This document shows positions 37,004 to 44,797 of a stretch of 64,000 nucleotides of DNA, piece by piece. The position numbers and the translations under genes were made by a program. Below the pieces are notes generated by a model that searched no databases, was not told the DNA's origin, and worked only from the letters and a program-made list of their open reading frames with translations. Location: NCBI RefSeq assembly GCF_006740045.1, contig NZ_AP019749.1, positions 4,111,001 to 4,175,000 of the forward strand, given 5' to 3'. Each line of letters starts with the position of its first letter. Positions within the stretch are counted from its first letter, which is position 1. Source of the stretch: Comamonas terrigena NBRC 13299. GTDB taxonomy: Bacteria > Pseudomonadota > Gammaproteobacteria > Burkholderiales > Burkholderiaceae_C.

Positions 37004-38143
37004 ATGCCTCTGGACACCGCCGACTTCCCCGCCGATCTGCTGGCCCTGCTGCGCCATCCCCTGTCCTGCGCCGATGCACAGGAAACCATCGCCACCTTCT
37101 TCGCCCGCCCCGCGCTGGCCACGCTCTACCAGCGGGCCCGCGATCCCTTGCACACCGCATCCATCCTGCAAGGCTGCGCCACCCTGCTGCCCGAGCTGCC
37201 GCCCCAGCGCGCGGCCATGCTGGCCCTGATGTGCGGCACTCTGGTGGAGGACGATGCCGACCCGCGCGTGCTGTTCCCGGTGGCCCTGGACCTGCTGTAC
37301 CGCTGGCTGCAGCAGTTGCAACCCTACTGCGCCGAAGCGGTGGAAGAGGACGACACGGAGCCCCCCGACCCCGCGGCGCTGCAGGCCTGGGAAGATGCCC
37401 AGGCACAGATGGCCGCCGTCCCCCGCGACCAGCGCTGGGAAGTAGAGCTGCTGCACCAGGCGGCCGACCTGCTGGTGCTGCCGCTGATGACCATGGTTCT
37501 GCGCGATCGGCGCAACCATGCCGATTTTCTGGCCCACAGCGCACTGCAAGCACTGCTGGCCACCCTGCACCGCAGCGACAGCCTGCCGTTCGAGCAGCTG
37601 TACTACCTGGTGCTGGCCGCCGACATCAGCTACGAGGACGCGCTGGCCGTGGTGCTGCCAGCATCGGGCACGGGCTTCATCGCCCGCGTGCATGCCGCCA
37701 ACAACGGCTTTCATGCGTTTTCGATGCTGCAACGGCTGATCCGCCACCACGGCCAGGCACTGCGCGTGCGCCCGGAGATCTGGGACGCCGCAGACGCTGC
37801 ATCCGACGCATCCGATGGCGCCCCGACTGCCGATATGGACAGCGATGTAGACGGCGATGTGGACGACGACGCCGACTCGGACACCGCGGCCTTCCAGTGG
37901 CTGCAGGCCACGGCCTATGCCGGGGGCCAATTGGTCAATCCCATGGCCTGGGCCTGGGGCGAAGCCCCGTTGCGCAGCTTTGCCTCCCGCCAGGGCCTGC
38001 GCGTGCTGATCGCGCTGGACGGCGAAGGCGGCTGCAGCCGCCGCTGGTCCGGTTTCACCAGCGCCTGCCACGCCGCGCAGGATCCGCATGTGGAGTTCCA
38101 GCGCTACCTCACCCCCCAGGAAGTGGCAGCCCTGCTCGACTGA
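37004..38143 (+). CDS. Hypothetical protein with an internal Asp-rich tract
   Basis: 379 residues of unknown family, largely alpha-helical and Leu/Ala-rich, with no signal peptide or membrane helix. Regions of note: LLPELPPQRAAMLALMCGTL, QLYYLVLAADISYEDALAVV and LQRLIRHHGQALRVRPE. A low-complexity acidic stretch at about residues 263-297 alternates Asp with Ser, Ala, Val and Gly, encoded by near-repeats of GAC/GAT triplets (37785-37890). The C-terminal part (TAYAGGQLVNPMAWAWGE, RVLIALDGEGGCSRRWSGF) looks folded again. The gene lies alone. Real gene by codon pattern and length; function unknown. Confidence 0.75.
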   Translation: MPLDTADFPADLLALLRHPLSCADAQETIATFFARPALATLYQRARDPLHTASILQGCATLLPELPPQRAAMLALMCGTLVEDDADPRVLFPVALDLLYRWLQQLQPYCAEAVEEDDTEPPDPAALQAWEDAQAQMAAVPRDQRWEVELLHQAADLLVLPLMTMVLRDRRNHADFLAHSALQALLATLHRSDSLPFEQLYYLVLAADISYEDALAVVLPASGTGFIARVHAANNGFHAFSMLQRLIRHHGQALRVRPEIWDAADAASDASDGAPTADMDSDVDGDVDDDADSDTAAFQWLQATAYAGGQLVNPMAWAWGEAPLRSFASRQGLRVLIALDGEGGCSRRWSGFTSACHAAQDPHVEFQRYLTPQEVAALLD

Positions 38144-38355
38144 GCGGCGGCCGTCCGGGGCCAAGCACCGCTGCGCCCGGCCCTGGCGTGCCCGGACACC
38201 CGCGCGCGCGGGAACTCACAAACTGTGACAACGGCGTTGCAATCTTCCACATTTGCGGCATGACGTCGCCCTGGCCGCGTGCTACCTTGCAGTCCTCGCC
38301 CGCGCCGAGCCTCCGCTCCCACCACCTTGCCGGGCGCTGCTGCAAAGGACACACC

Positions 38356-38868
38356 ATGAGAACCGCATTTGCCACCGCCTTGCTGACCGCCACCCTCGCC
38401 GCCGCCACCCTGCCCGCCCAGGCCGCAGGCTGGGGCGATGCACTGCGCGACGGTGCCTCCAAGCTGGGCAGTGGCTCGGGTAGCGCAGCCAGCGAAGGCA
38501 GCAGCTCCGGTCTGGGCGGGCTGCTGGGCGGCAACAGCGGCAGCACTGGCAGTGCGGCCGGACTGTCGGCCCTGGGGCTGGGCGGCCTGACCGGATCGGG
38601 CACGGCCAGCAATGCCGCCGGCGTGATCACCTACTGCATGAAGAACAACTACCTGAACGCCGACAAGGCCAGCCAGGTGAAAGACCAGCTGCTGGGCAAG
38701 CTGGGCCTGGGCCAGAAGGAAGAGCCCAAGGACCAGGGCTACCAGAACGGCCTGATGGGCATGGTCACCGGTTCGGACGGCAAGAGCTTCAGCCTGGACA
38801 AGGTCAAGAGCAACGTGAAGGAAAAAGCCTGCGACTTTGTGCTGAACAATGCCCAGTCACTGCTCTGA
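38356..38868 (+). CDS. DUF2501 (YjjA-like) exported protein
   Basis: A 170-residue secreted protein with signal peptide ending LPAQAAGWGD. A Ser/Gly-rich linker follows (residues about 35-80), then the conserved C-terminal part: NAAGVITYCMKNNYLN, ADKASQVKDQLLGKL and VKEKACDFVLNNAQSLL, with two cysteines likely to form a disulfide. This matches DUF2501/YjjA proteins, whose function is not established. AAAGGA precedes the ATG. A strong terminator follows, so it is probably monocistronic. Confidence 0.88.
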   Translation: MRTAFATALLTATLAAATLPAQAAGWGDALRDGASKLGSGSGSAASEGSSSGLGGLLGGNSGSTGSAAGLSALGLGGLTGSGTASNAAGVITYCMKNNYLNADKASQVKDQLLGKLGLGQKEEPKDQGYQNGLMGMVTGSDGKSFSLDKVKSNVKEKACDFVLNNAQSLL

Positions 38869-38927
38869 ATCTCGCAGCGCTGGCGCAGACCACAGCGCCA
38901 GCGCTGCCGGATGGCGCCAGAGGAACC

Positions 38928-38955
38928 AAAGGCTTGCCTACGGCAAGCCTTTTTT
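38928..38955 (+). terminator. Terminator between the DUF2501 gene and the KAS II-like gene
   Basis: AAAGGCTTGCC, loop TAC, GGCAAGCCTTT then TTT: an 11-bp perfect stem. The A run on the left arm means it can also end minus-strand transcription from the convergent synthase gene. Confidence 0.88.
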
Positions 38956-38979
38956 CATGGCCGCGTACCGCCCCGGGGC

Positions 38980-40263
38980 TCAGCCCGGGTAGCGCCCCAG
39001 CACCAGCGAGGCATTGACACCGCCAAAGCCAAAACCGTTGAGCAGCGCATGCGCCATGGCCACCGGCCGTGCCTGGCCACGCACCAGGTCCATGCCCTCA
39101 GCCCAGGCATCGGGCTGCGCCAGATTCAGCAGCGGTGGCACGGTCTGGTCGCGCAGCGCGAGCACGGTGAACACACTGGCCACGCCCCCAGCCGCCCCCA
39201 GCAAATGCCCGATGGCGGATTTGGTGGCGGTGATGGCCGGCCCCTGGCCTTGCACCATGGCGGCGCCAAACAGGGTCCGGATGGCCGCCAGCTCGCCCCG
39301 GTCCCCCACCGGGGTGGACGTGGCATGGGCGTTCAGGTGCTGGATCTGCCCAGGCTGCAGACCGGCCTGGGCCAGCGCCGCCTGCATGGCCCGCAACGCA
39401 CCTTCCCCGCTCTCGGGGCCGGCGGTGATGTGGTAGGCGTCGGCCGAGGTGCCGTAGCCCAGCACTTCGGCCAGCGGCTGGGCACCACGGGCCAGTGCAT
39501 GCTCCAGCGACTCCAGCACCAGCATGCCGGCACCCTCGCCCATCACAAAGCCGTCCCGTGCTGCATCGAAGGGGCGCGAGGCCTTTTCAGGCTGGTCGTT
39601 GAAGCCGCTGGACAGCGCCTTGGCCGCCGCAAAGCCGCCCAGGCTGACCCGGTCGATACAGGCTTCGCTGCCGCCGCACAAGGCCACATCGGCCTCGCCC
39701 GCCCGGATCAGCCGCGCCGCATCGCCCACGGCCTGAATGCTGGCCGCACAGGCGGTGACGGGCGCGCCAATCGGTCCCTTGAAACCATGGCGTATCGACA
39801 CCTGACCGGCCGCCAGGTTCACCAGAAACGACGGCACCGTGAAGGGCGACAACCGCCCCGGTCCCCGGGTGTCGGTGGTGCGCACAGCGTCGGCAATCGC
39901 CCCGAAGCCGCCAATGCCGGATGCAATCACCGTGGCCGTGCGCTGCCGCGCCACCTCGTCCTGCGGGTGCCAGCCGGCCTGGGCCAGCGCCTGGTCCGCC
40001 GCCCCGAGTGCGAACGTGATGAAGCGGTCCATGCGCCGCTGGTCCTTGGCCGACACCACGGCATCGGCGTTCCAGCCCCCTTCGGGGTCTTCTTCCAGAC
40101 CCGGGACGCGTCCGCCGATGCGGGTGTCGATGCCGTCGCACACGGCCGCATCCAGCGCACGGATGCCGGACTGCCCGGCCTGCAGACGCTGCCAGGCCAG
40201 CTCCACGCCACAGCCCAGGGGCGAGACCAGCCCCAGGCCGGTAATCACGACGCGGCGGCTCAT
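38980..40263 (-). CDS. Beta-ketoacyl-ACP synthase II-like protein
   Basis: A 427-residue condensing enzyme of the FabF group. Nucleophile Cys172 is in VTACAASIQAVG; the histidines are in NAHATSTPVGD and the lysine/histidine in KSAIGHLLGAAGG; GFGFGGVNASLVL closes the fold. The start at 40263 (MSRRVVITGLGLVSP) matches the family. It stands apart from the usual plsX-fabD-fabG-acpP-fabF cluster and diverges from a TetR gene, so it is likely a second, regulated KAS II. It may extend fatty acids under particular conditions or serve a specialised lipid. Confidence 0.9.
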   Translation of the reverse strand: MSRRVVITGLGLVSPLGCGVELAWQRLQAGQSGIRALDAAVCDGIDTRIGGRVPGLEEDPEGGWNADAVVSAKDQRRMDRFITFALGAADQALAQAGWHPQDEVARQRTATVIASGIGGFGAIADAVRTTDTRGPGRLSPFTVPSFLVNLAAGQVSIRHGFKGPIGAPVTACAASIQAVGDAARLIRAGEADVALCGGSEACIDRVSLGGFAAAKALSSGFNDQPEKASRPFDAARDGFVMGEGAGMLVLESLEHALARGAQPLAEVLGYGTSADAYHITAGPESGEGALRAMQAALAQAGLQPGQIQHLNAHATSTPVGDRGELAAIRTLFGAAMVQGQGPAITATKSAIGHLLGAAGGVASVFTVLALRDQTVPPLLNLAQPDAWAEGMDLVRGQARPVAMAHALLNGFGFGGVNASLVLGRYPG

Positions 40264-40355
40264 GCCCGGCCTCCGGCCAGCATCGGCGCCACAAGCGGCA
40301 GGGCAATGGAGAGGGAAAACTGCTTCATGGTAGGCAGCCGGGAAGCCCGGCACTT

Positions 40356-40400
40356 ATGATGAGAGGCATCATCATAATTGTTTTGATGATTAGCATCATC
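40356..40400. promoter_or_regulatory. Two candidate TetR operators
   Basis: ATGATG-AGAGG-CATCAT (40356-40372) and GATGAT-TAGC-ATCATC (40385-40400) are inverted repeats built from the same GATGAT half-site. They lie in the 144-base gap between the divergent KAS II-like and TetR genes; the second ends seven bases before the TetR start codon. Autorepression plus control of the synthase gene is the natural reading. Confidence 0.6.
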
Positions 40401-40407
40401 TAAAACC

Positions 40408-41046
40408 ATGAAAGTATCCAAGGCACAAGCTGCAGAGAACCGCGCCGGCATCGTCGATGCCGCCGCCCGCCTGTACCGGGAGCACGGGTTGGCCGGCGTC
40501 GGCGTGGCCGACATCACCCGCGACGCCGGCCTGACCCACGGCGGGCTGTACCGCCATTTCGAGTCCAAGGATGCCTTGGCGCGCGAGGCCTGCCTGCGGG
40601 CCTTCGACTGGACCATCACGCCGTTGGAGGCGCTGGACACACCGCGCGCTGACGCCGGGCCCGAGCAGTTGCTGCAGTCCCTGGTGGACAGCTACCTGTC
40701 CACCACCCACCGCGACCACCCTGGCAACGGCTGCCCTGCTGCGGCGCTGGCCGTGGATGCGGCCCGCGCCGGGCCGGAGATGTCAGCGGTGTTTGCCCAG
40801 GGCGTGGAGCAGAACATCCAGCGCTTTGCCCGCGCCCTGATGCCTGCCAGCGCACGCGACCAACGCCCTGCCACGCCCGAGGAACGCGCACGCACCATCA
40901 CCATGCTGTCCAGCATGGTGGGCGCATTGGTGCTGGCACGCGCCACGGCGGCCGGCAACCCGGCGCTGTCCGAAGAAATCCTGACCACGCTGCGCACGCA
41001 GCTCGTCAACCCCGAGGCCGCCACACAGGACAGAGCACAGGACTGA
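40408..41046 (+). CDS. TetR/AcrR family transcriptional regulator
   Basis: 212 residues. The N-terminal helix-turn-helix covers residues about 10-58: RAGIVDAAARLYREHGL, VGVADITRDAGLTHGGLYRHF, ESKDALAREA. The C-terminal ligand domain includes NGCPAAALAVDAAR and helices up to about residue 200, resembling regulators of the NemR/QacR-like group that precede redox or lipid genes. It diverges from a KAS II-like gene and has two GATGAT-type inverted repeats in the gap, so it probably represses both. The ligand is unknown; an acyl compound would fit. Confidence 0.9.
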   Translation: MKVSKAQAAENRAGIVDAAARLYREHGLAGVGVADITRDAGLTHGGLYRHFESKDALAREACLRAFDWTITPLEALDTPRADAGPEQLLQSLVDSYLSTTHRDHPGNGCPAAALAVDAARAGPEMSAVFAQGVEQNIQRFARALMPASARDQRPATPEERARTITMLSSMVGALVLARATAAGNPALSEEILTTLRTQLVNPEAATQDRAQD

Positions 41047-41101
41047 CCCCGCGCGGCGCTGCAGCCGCAGGCCGGTGCCTCGTTGGAGGGGGCGCTGGCA
41101 G

Positions 41102-41126
41102 CGGTGCCCGTCCATGACGGGCACCG
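41102..41126. terminator. Hairpin between convergent TetR and ABC transporter genes
   Basis: CGGTGCCCGTC, loop CAT, GACGGGCACCG: an 11-bp perfect stem between the two stop codons. No T run follows in either direction, so it may act as a stabilising 3' hairpin. Confidence 0.6.
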
Positions 41127-41129
41127 GGT

Positions 41130-42872
41130 TCAGGCATGCACGTGGGCAATGTCCGGAATCGCCGCCATCAGCTCGCGGGTGTAGGCATGCTGCGGGGCGT
41201 CGAGCACGGCAGCGGCCTCACCGGCTTCCACCAGCTTGCCGCGCTGCATCACGCCGATGTCGTCGCACATGTGGCGGATCACCGCCAGGTTGTGGCTGAT
41301 GAGCAGATAGGTCAGGCCGAACTCGTCCTGCAGATCGCGCATCAGGTTCAGCACCTGGGCCTGCACCGACACGTCCAGCGCGGACGTGGGCTCATCGCAG
41401 ATGATGAATTCCGGCTGGCTGGCCAGGGCACGCGCCACAGCGATGCGCTGGCGTTGCCCGCCGGAGAACTGGTGCGGGTACTTCTTGGCGTCGTCCGGCT
41501 TCATGCGCACGCGGCGCAGCGCCTCCTGCACGCGTGCAGCGGTTTCGTCCTTGTTGCGGGTGATGCCCAGCACCTGCAGTGGCTCGGCAATCAGCTCCTC
41601 CACCGTCCAACGGGGGTTCAGGCTGGCATACGGGTCCTGGAAGATCATCTGGAAACGCCGGCGCATGGCCACGGTCTGGGCCGCAGGGCTCCACTTGTCC
41701 ACGCCGTCGAACAGGATGGTGCCGCGCGTGGGCGGCGTCAGTCCCGCCACCATGCGCGCCACGGTGGATTTGCCCGAGCCGGACTCCCCCACCAGGCCAA
41801 ACGTCGTGCCCTTGCGGATGCTGAAGGACACACCGTCTACGGCCTTGAGGATCTTCTTCTCCTCGCGCGCCAGCAGCCGGGCCAGCCAGCCGCTGGACAG
41901 GTCGTAGTCCTTGCCCAGGTTCTGCACCTCCAGCAGCGGCTTCGCGCCCACGGTATCGGCAGCGCTCGCCTTGGGCGTCCACGGCACGGCGGCCGGCACC
42001 GGACCACCGCCCACTTCGGGCACCGGCAGGCGCACCACGCGCTGGTGCACGCTGGGAATGGCCGCCATCAGCACCTGGGTGTAGGGCTCGTGCGGCGCAT
42101 CCAGCACCTGGCGCACGGGGCCGGTCTCCAGCACACGGCCCTGGTACATCACCATCACACGGTCGGCCGTCTCGGCGATCACGCCCATATCGTGGGTGAT
42201 CAGCATGGCTGCGGCACCGCGCTCCTTGCAGACCTTGCGCAGCAAGGCAATGATCTGTGCCTGCACGGACACGTCGAGCGCCGTGGTGGGCTCGTCGGCA
42301 ATGATCAGCTCGGGCTCGGCGCACAGCGCCAGCGCAATCGCCACCCGCTGGCGCATGCCGCCAGAAAACTGGTGCGGGTACTGCGCCAGGCGTTCCTTGG
42401 CATGGGGAATCTCCACTTCCTCCAGCAGCGCCAGCGCGCGGGCCTCGGCCTCTTTCTCGCTGACGGGCAAATGGGTGCGGATGGTTTCCACCAGGTGCCG
42501 GCCCACGGTGTAGACCGGGTTCAGGCTGGTCAGCGGGTCCTGGAAGATGGTGCCGATGCGCTTGCCGCGGATGCGCCGCAGGTCTTCGCCGGTGAGCTGG
42601 TCGATGCGCTGACCGAACAGCTCGACCGTGCCGCCGGAGATGCGGCCCGGCGGTTCGATCAAGCCGGTGACGGCCGAGCCGGTCATGGACTTGCCTGCGC
42701 CCGATTCGCCCACCACGCCCAGGATTTCGCCGCGCGCAATGTCGAAGGACACGTCGTGCAGCACATGCACCGGGCCCTTGTAGGTATCGAAGGTGACGCT
42801 GAGGTGGCGCACCCGCAGCACGGGCACATCACCGTCAGCCACGGTAGGGATGGTGTCAGTGGTCATGGTCAT
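41130..42872 (-). CDS. Dipeptide/oligopeptide-type ABC transporter, two fused ATPase domains
   Basis: A 580-residue ATPase that joins the DppD-like and DppF-like subunits in one chain. Domain 1 (about residues 15-270): Walker A GESGAGKSMTGSAV, signature FSGGMRQRVAIALAL, Walker B LIIADEPTTALDVS. Domain 2 (about 310-570): Walker A GESGSGKSTVARMV, signature FSGGQRQRIAVARALA, Walker B FIICDEPTSALDVS. Each half keeps a switch His (ITHDMG, ISHNLA). Fused forms of this kind (GsiA/YejF-like) exist in several families. Its start overlaps the DppC-like gene (ATGA). It powers the importer encoded upstream. Confidence 0.94.
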   Translation of the reverse strand: MTMTTDTIPTVADGDVPVLRVRHLSVTFDTYKGPVHVLHDVSFDIARGEILGVVGESGAGKSMTGSAVTGLIEPPGRISGGTVELFGQRIDQLTGEDLRRIRGKRIGTIFQDPLTSLNPVYTVGRHLVETIRTHLPVSEKEAEARALALLEEVEIPHAKERLAQYPHQFSGGMRQRVAIALALCAEPELIIADEPTTALDVSVQAQIIALLRKVCKERGAAAMLITHDMGVIAETADRVMVMYQGRVLETGPVRQVLDAPHEPYTQVLMAAIPSVHQRVVRLPVPEVGGGPVPAAVPWTPKASAADTVGAKPLLEVQNLGKDYDLSSGWLARLLAREEKKILKAVDGVSFSIRKGTTFGLVGESGSGKSTVARMVAGLTPPTRGTILFDGVDKWSPAAQTVAMRRRFQMIFQDPYASLNPRWTVEELIAEPLQVLGITRNKDETAARVQEALRRVRMKPDDAKKYPHQFSGGQRQRIAVARALASQPEFIICDEPTSALDVSVQAQVLNLMRDLQDEFGLTYLLISHNLAVIRHMCDDIGVMQRGKLVEAGEAAAVLDAPQHAYTRELMAAIPDIAHVHA

Positions 42873-43816
42873 TGCAGCTTGGGGTTCAGGGCGTCACGCA
42901 GCCAGTCGCCGACCAGGTTGACGGACAGCGCCAGCGCCAGCAGCACCAGCGAGGGGAACAGCAGGATCCACCACTCCCCCGAGAACAGAAAGCCCTGGCC
43001 GATGCGGATCAAGGTCCCCAGCGAAGGCGAAGTGGGCGGCAGGCCCACGCCCAGATAGGACAGCGTGGATTCCGCCACGATGGCGTGGGCAAAGCTGATG
43101 GTCGCAATCACCAGGATCGGCGCCAGCAGGTTGGGCAGGATGTGCTTGGTCAGGATGGCGGTCTGCGAACGACCGATCAGCTGGGCGGCCAGCACATAAT
43201 CCTTCTGCTTTTCCACCATTACCGCACCGCGCACGGTACGGGCGTACTGCACCCAGTCCGACAGGCCGATGGCCACGATGATCACGAACACCGCCATGTC
43301 GTCGCGGTAGCCCTCGGGCAGCAGGCCGCGGGCAATGCCGAAGATCAGCAGGGCCACCAGGATCACCGGGAAGGTGAGCTGGATGTCCGCAATGCGCATC
43401 AGCAGCGTGTCGAACCAGCCACCGGCGTAGCCGGCGATCAGCCCCAGCGGCACGCCGATGATCAGCGACAGCGCCACGGCGGACACGCCCACAAAGACCG
43501 ACATGCGCAGGCCATACAGAATGGCGCTGAACACATCGCGGCCCTGGTCGTCCGCCCCCAGCGGGTAGAAGGCCTCGCCCATGCCCTGGCTCCAGGGAGC
43601 GGTGAAGGCATCCATCAAATCCAGGTTGGCCGGATCGAACGGGTTCTGCCAGGCCAGCAAAGGCGCAAAGATGGTGGCCAGCACGATCAGCAGCAGCGTG
43701 CCGCAGGCCACCTGCACCAGGCGCGACTTGGCAAAGGCACGCTTGACCGGCGAATCGCTGGCCTTCCAGCCGCGCGGCAGCGGCTGCGCCACTTCTTGTT
43801 TCACGGTGTCAGTCAT
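42869..43816 (-). CDS. ABC transporter permease, DppC type
   Basis: A 315-residue inner-membrane permease with about six helices. The N-terminal cytosolic OppC segment (KASDSPVKRAFAKSRLVQVA) precedes the first helix. The EAA loop contacting the ATPase is visible as YVLAAQLIGRSQTAILTKHILPNLLAPIL. GADDQGRDVFSAILYGLRMS is a DppC-family signature. It overlaps the fused ATPase by four bases and starts ten bases after the DppB-like gene, so all are one operon. The peptide or other ligand is not determined by this subunit. Confidence 0.93.
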   Translation of the reverse strand: MTDTVKQEVAQPLPRGWKASDSPVKRAFAKSRLVQVACGTLLLIVLATIFAPLLAWQNPFDPANLDLMDAFTAPWSQGMGEAFYPLGADDQGRDVFSAILYGLRMSVFVGVSAVALSLIIGVPLGLIAGYAGGWFDTLLMRIADIQLTFPVILVALLIFGIARGLLPEGYRDDMAVFVIIVAIGLSDWVQYARTVRGAVMVEKQKDYVLAAQLIGRSQTAILTKHILPNLLAPILVIATISFAHAIVAESTLSYLGVGLPPTSPSLGTLIRIGQGFLFSGEWWILLFPSLVLLALALSVNLVGDWLRDALNPKLQ

Positions 43817-43825
43817 GCTGCCCCC

Positions 43826-44791
43826 TTATTTCTTTCGCAGGCGGGGGTCCACCAGCACGTACAAAAAGTCCACCAGCAGATTGATCACCACGTACAGCAG
43901 CGCAATGAACATCAGGTAGGCAGCGATCAAGGGCACGTCCACGCCCTGGATGGAGGAAATGAACAGCAGGCCCACACCCGGCCACTGGAACACCGTTTCG
44001 GTGACGATGGCAAAGGCGATCAGCGAGCCGATCTGCAGACCGGCAATGGTGATGACGGGAATCAGCGTGTTGCGCAGCGCATGGCCGAAATACAGATCCC
44101 GTTCCTTCAGGCCGCGGGCACGGCCGAAGCGGATGTAGTCGGAGCGCAGCACCTCCAGCATCTCGGCCCGCACCAGCCGCATGATCAAGGTCATGTTGTA
44201 GAAGCCCAGCGTGATGGCGGGCATGATGATGGCCGCCAGGCCGGAGGCGGTCAGCAGCCCGGTTTCCCAGCCGCCGATCCTCACCGTCTCGCCCCGTCCG
44301 AACGAGGGCAGCCAGCGCAGCTCCACCGCGAACAGGTAGATCAGGCCGATGCCGATCAGGAAGGTGGGCAGCGACACCCCCACCAGCGACACCGTCATGA
44401 TGGCGCGGCTGAAAAAGCCTTCACGCCGCAGCGCGGTGTACACCCCCAGCACCACACCGATGAGCAACGCAAAGACCGCGGCGGTCAGCGCCAGCTCCAG
44501 CGTGGCGGGCAGGCGCTCGGCAATGATGTCGGCCACCGGCCGCTTGAGCCGGTAGGAAATGCCCAGATCGCCCTGCAGCACCTTGCCCACATAGTGCAGG
44601 TACTGCAGGGGAACGGACTTGTTGAAACCCAGCTCTTCGGTGAGCGCTTCGCGCTCTTCGAGCGTTGCGTCCTCGCCCAGCAGGCTGATGGTGGGATCGC
44701 CGATGTGGCGGAACACCATGAAGGAAATAAAGGAGACGGCCAGCAGTACCAAGACTGACTGGCCCAGCCTGCGCAGCAGATGGACCAGCAT
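43826..44791 (-). CDS. ABC transporter permease, DppB type
   Basis: A 321-residue permease starting MLVHLLRRLGQSVLVLLAVS, with six membrane helices. Family motifs are SYRLKRPVADIIAERLPATLEL and the EAA loop YIRFGRARGLKERDLYFGHALRNTLIPV. It pairs with the DppC-type permease. The gene begins six bases after the stop of the binding-protein gene, so it is part of the same operon. Typical of the peptide/nickel/glutathione (PepT) transporter family. Confidence 0.93.
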   Translation of the reverse strand: MLVHLLRRLGQSVLVLLAVSFISFMVFRHIGDPTISLLGEDATLEEREALTEELGFNKSVPLQYLHYVGKVLQGDLGISYRLKRPVADIIAERLPATLELALTAAVFALLIGVVLGVYTALRREGFFSRAIMTVSLVGVSLPTFLIGIGLIYLFAVELRWLPSFGRGETVRIGGWETGLLTASGLAAIIMPAITLGFYNMTLIMRLVRAEMLEVLRSDYIRFGRARGLKERDLYFGHALRNTLIPVITIAGLQIGSLIAFAIVTETVFQWPGVGLLFISSIQGVDVPLIAAYLMFIALLYVVINLLVDFLYVLVDPRLRKK

Positions 44792-44797
44792 AGACTT

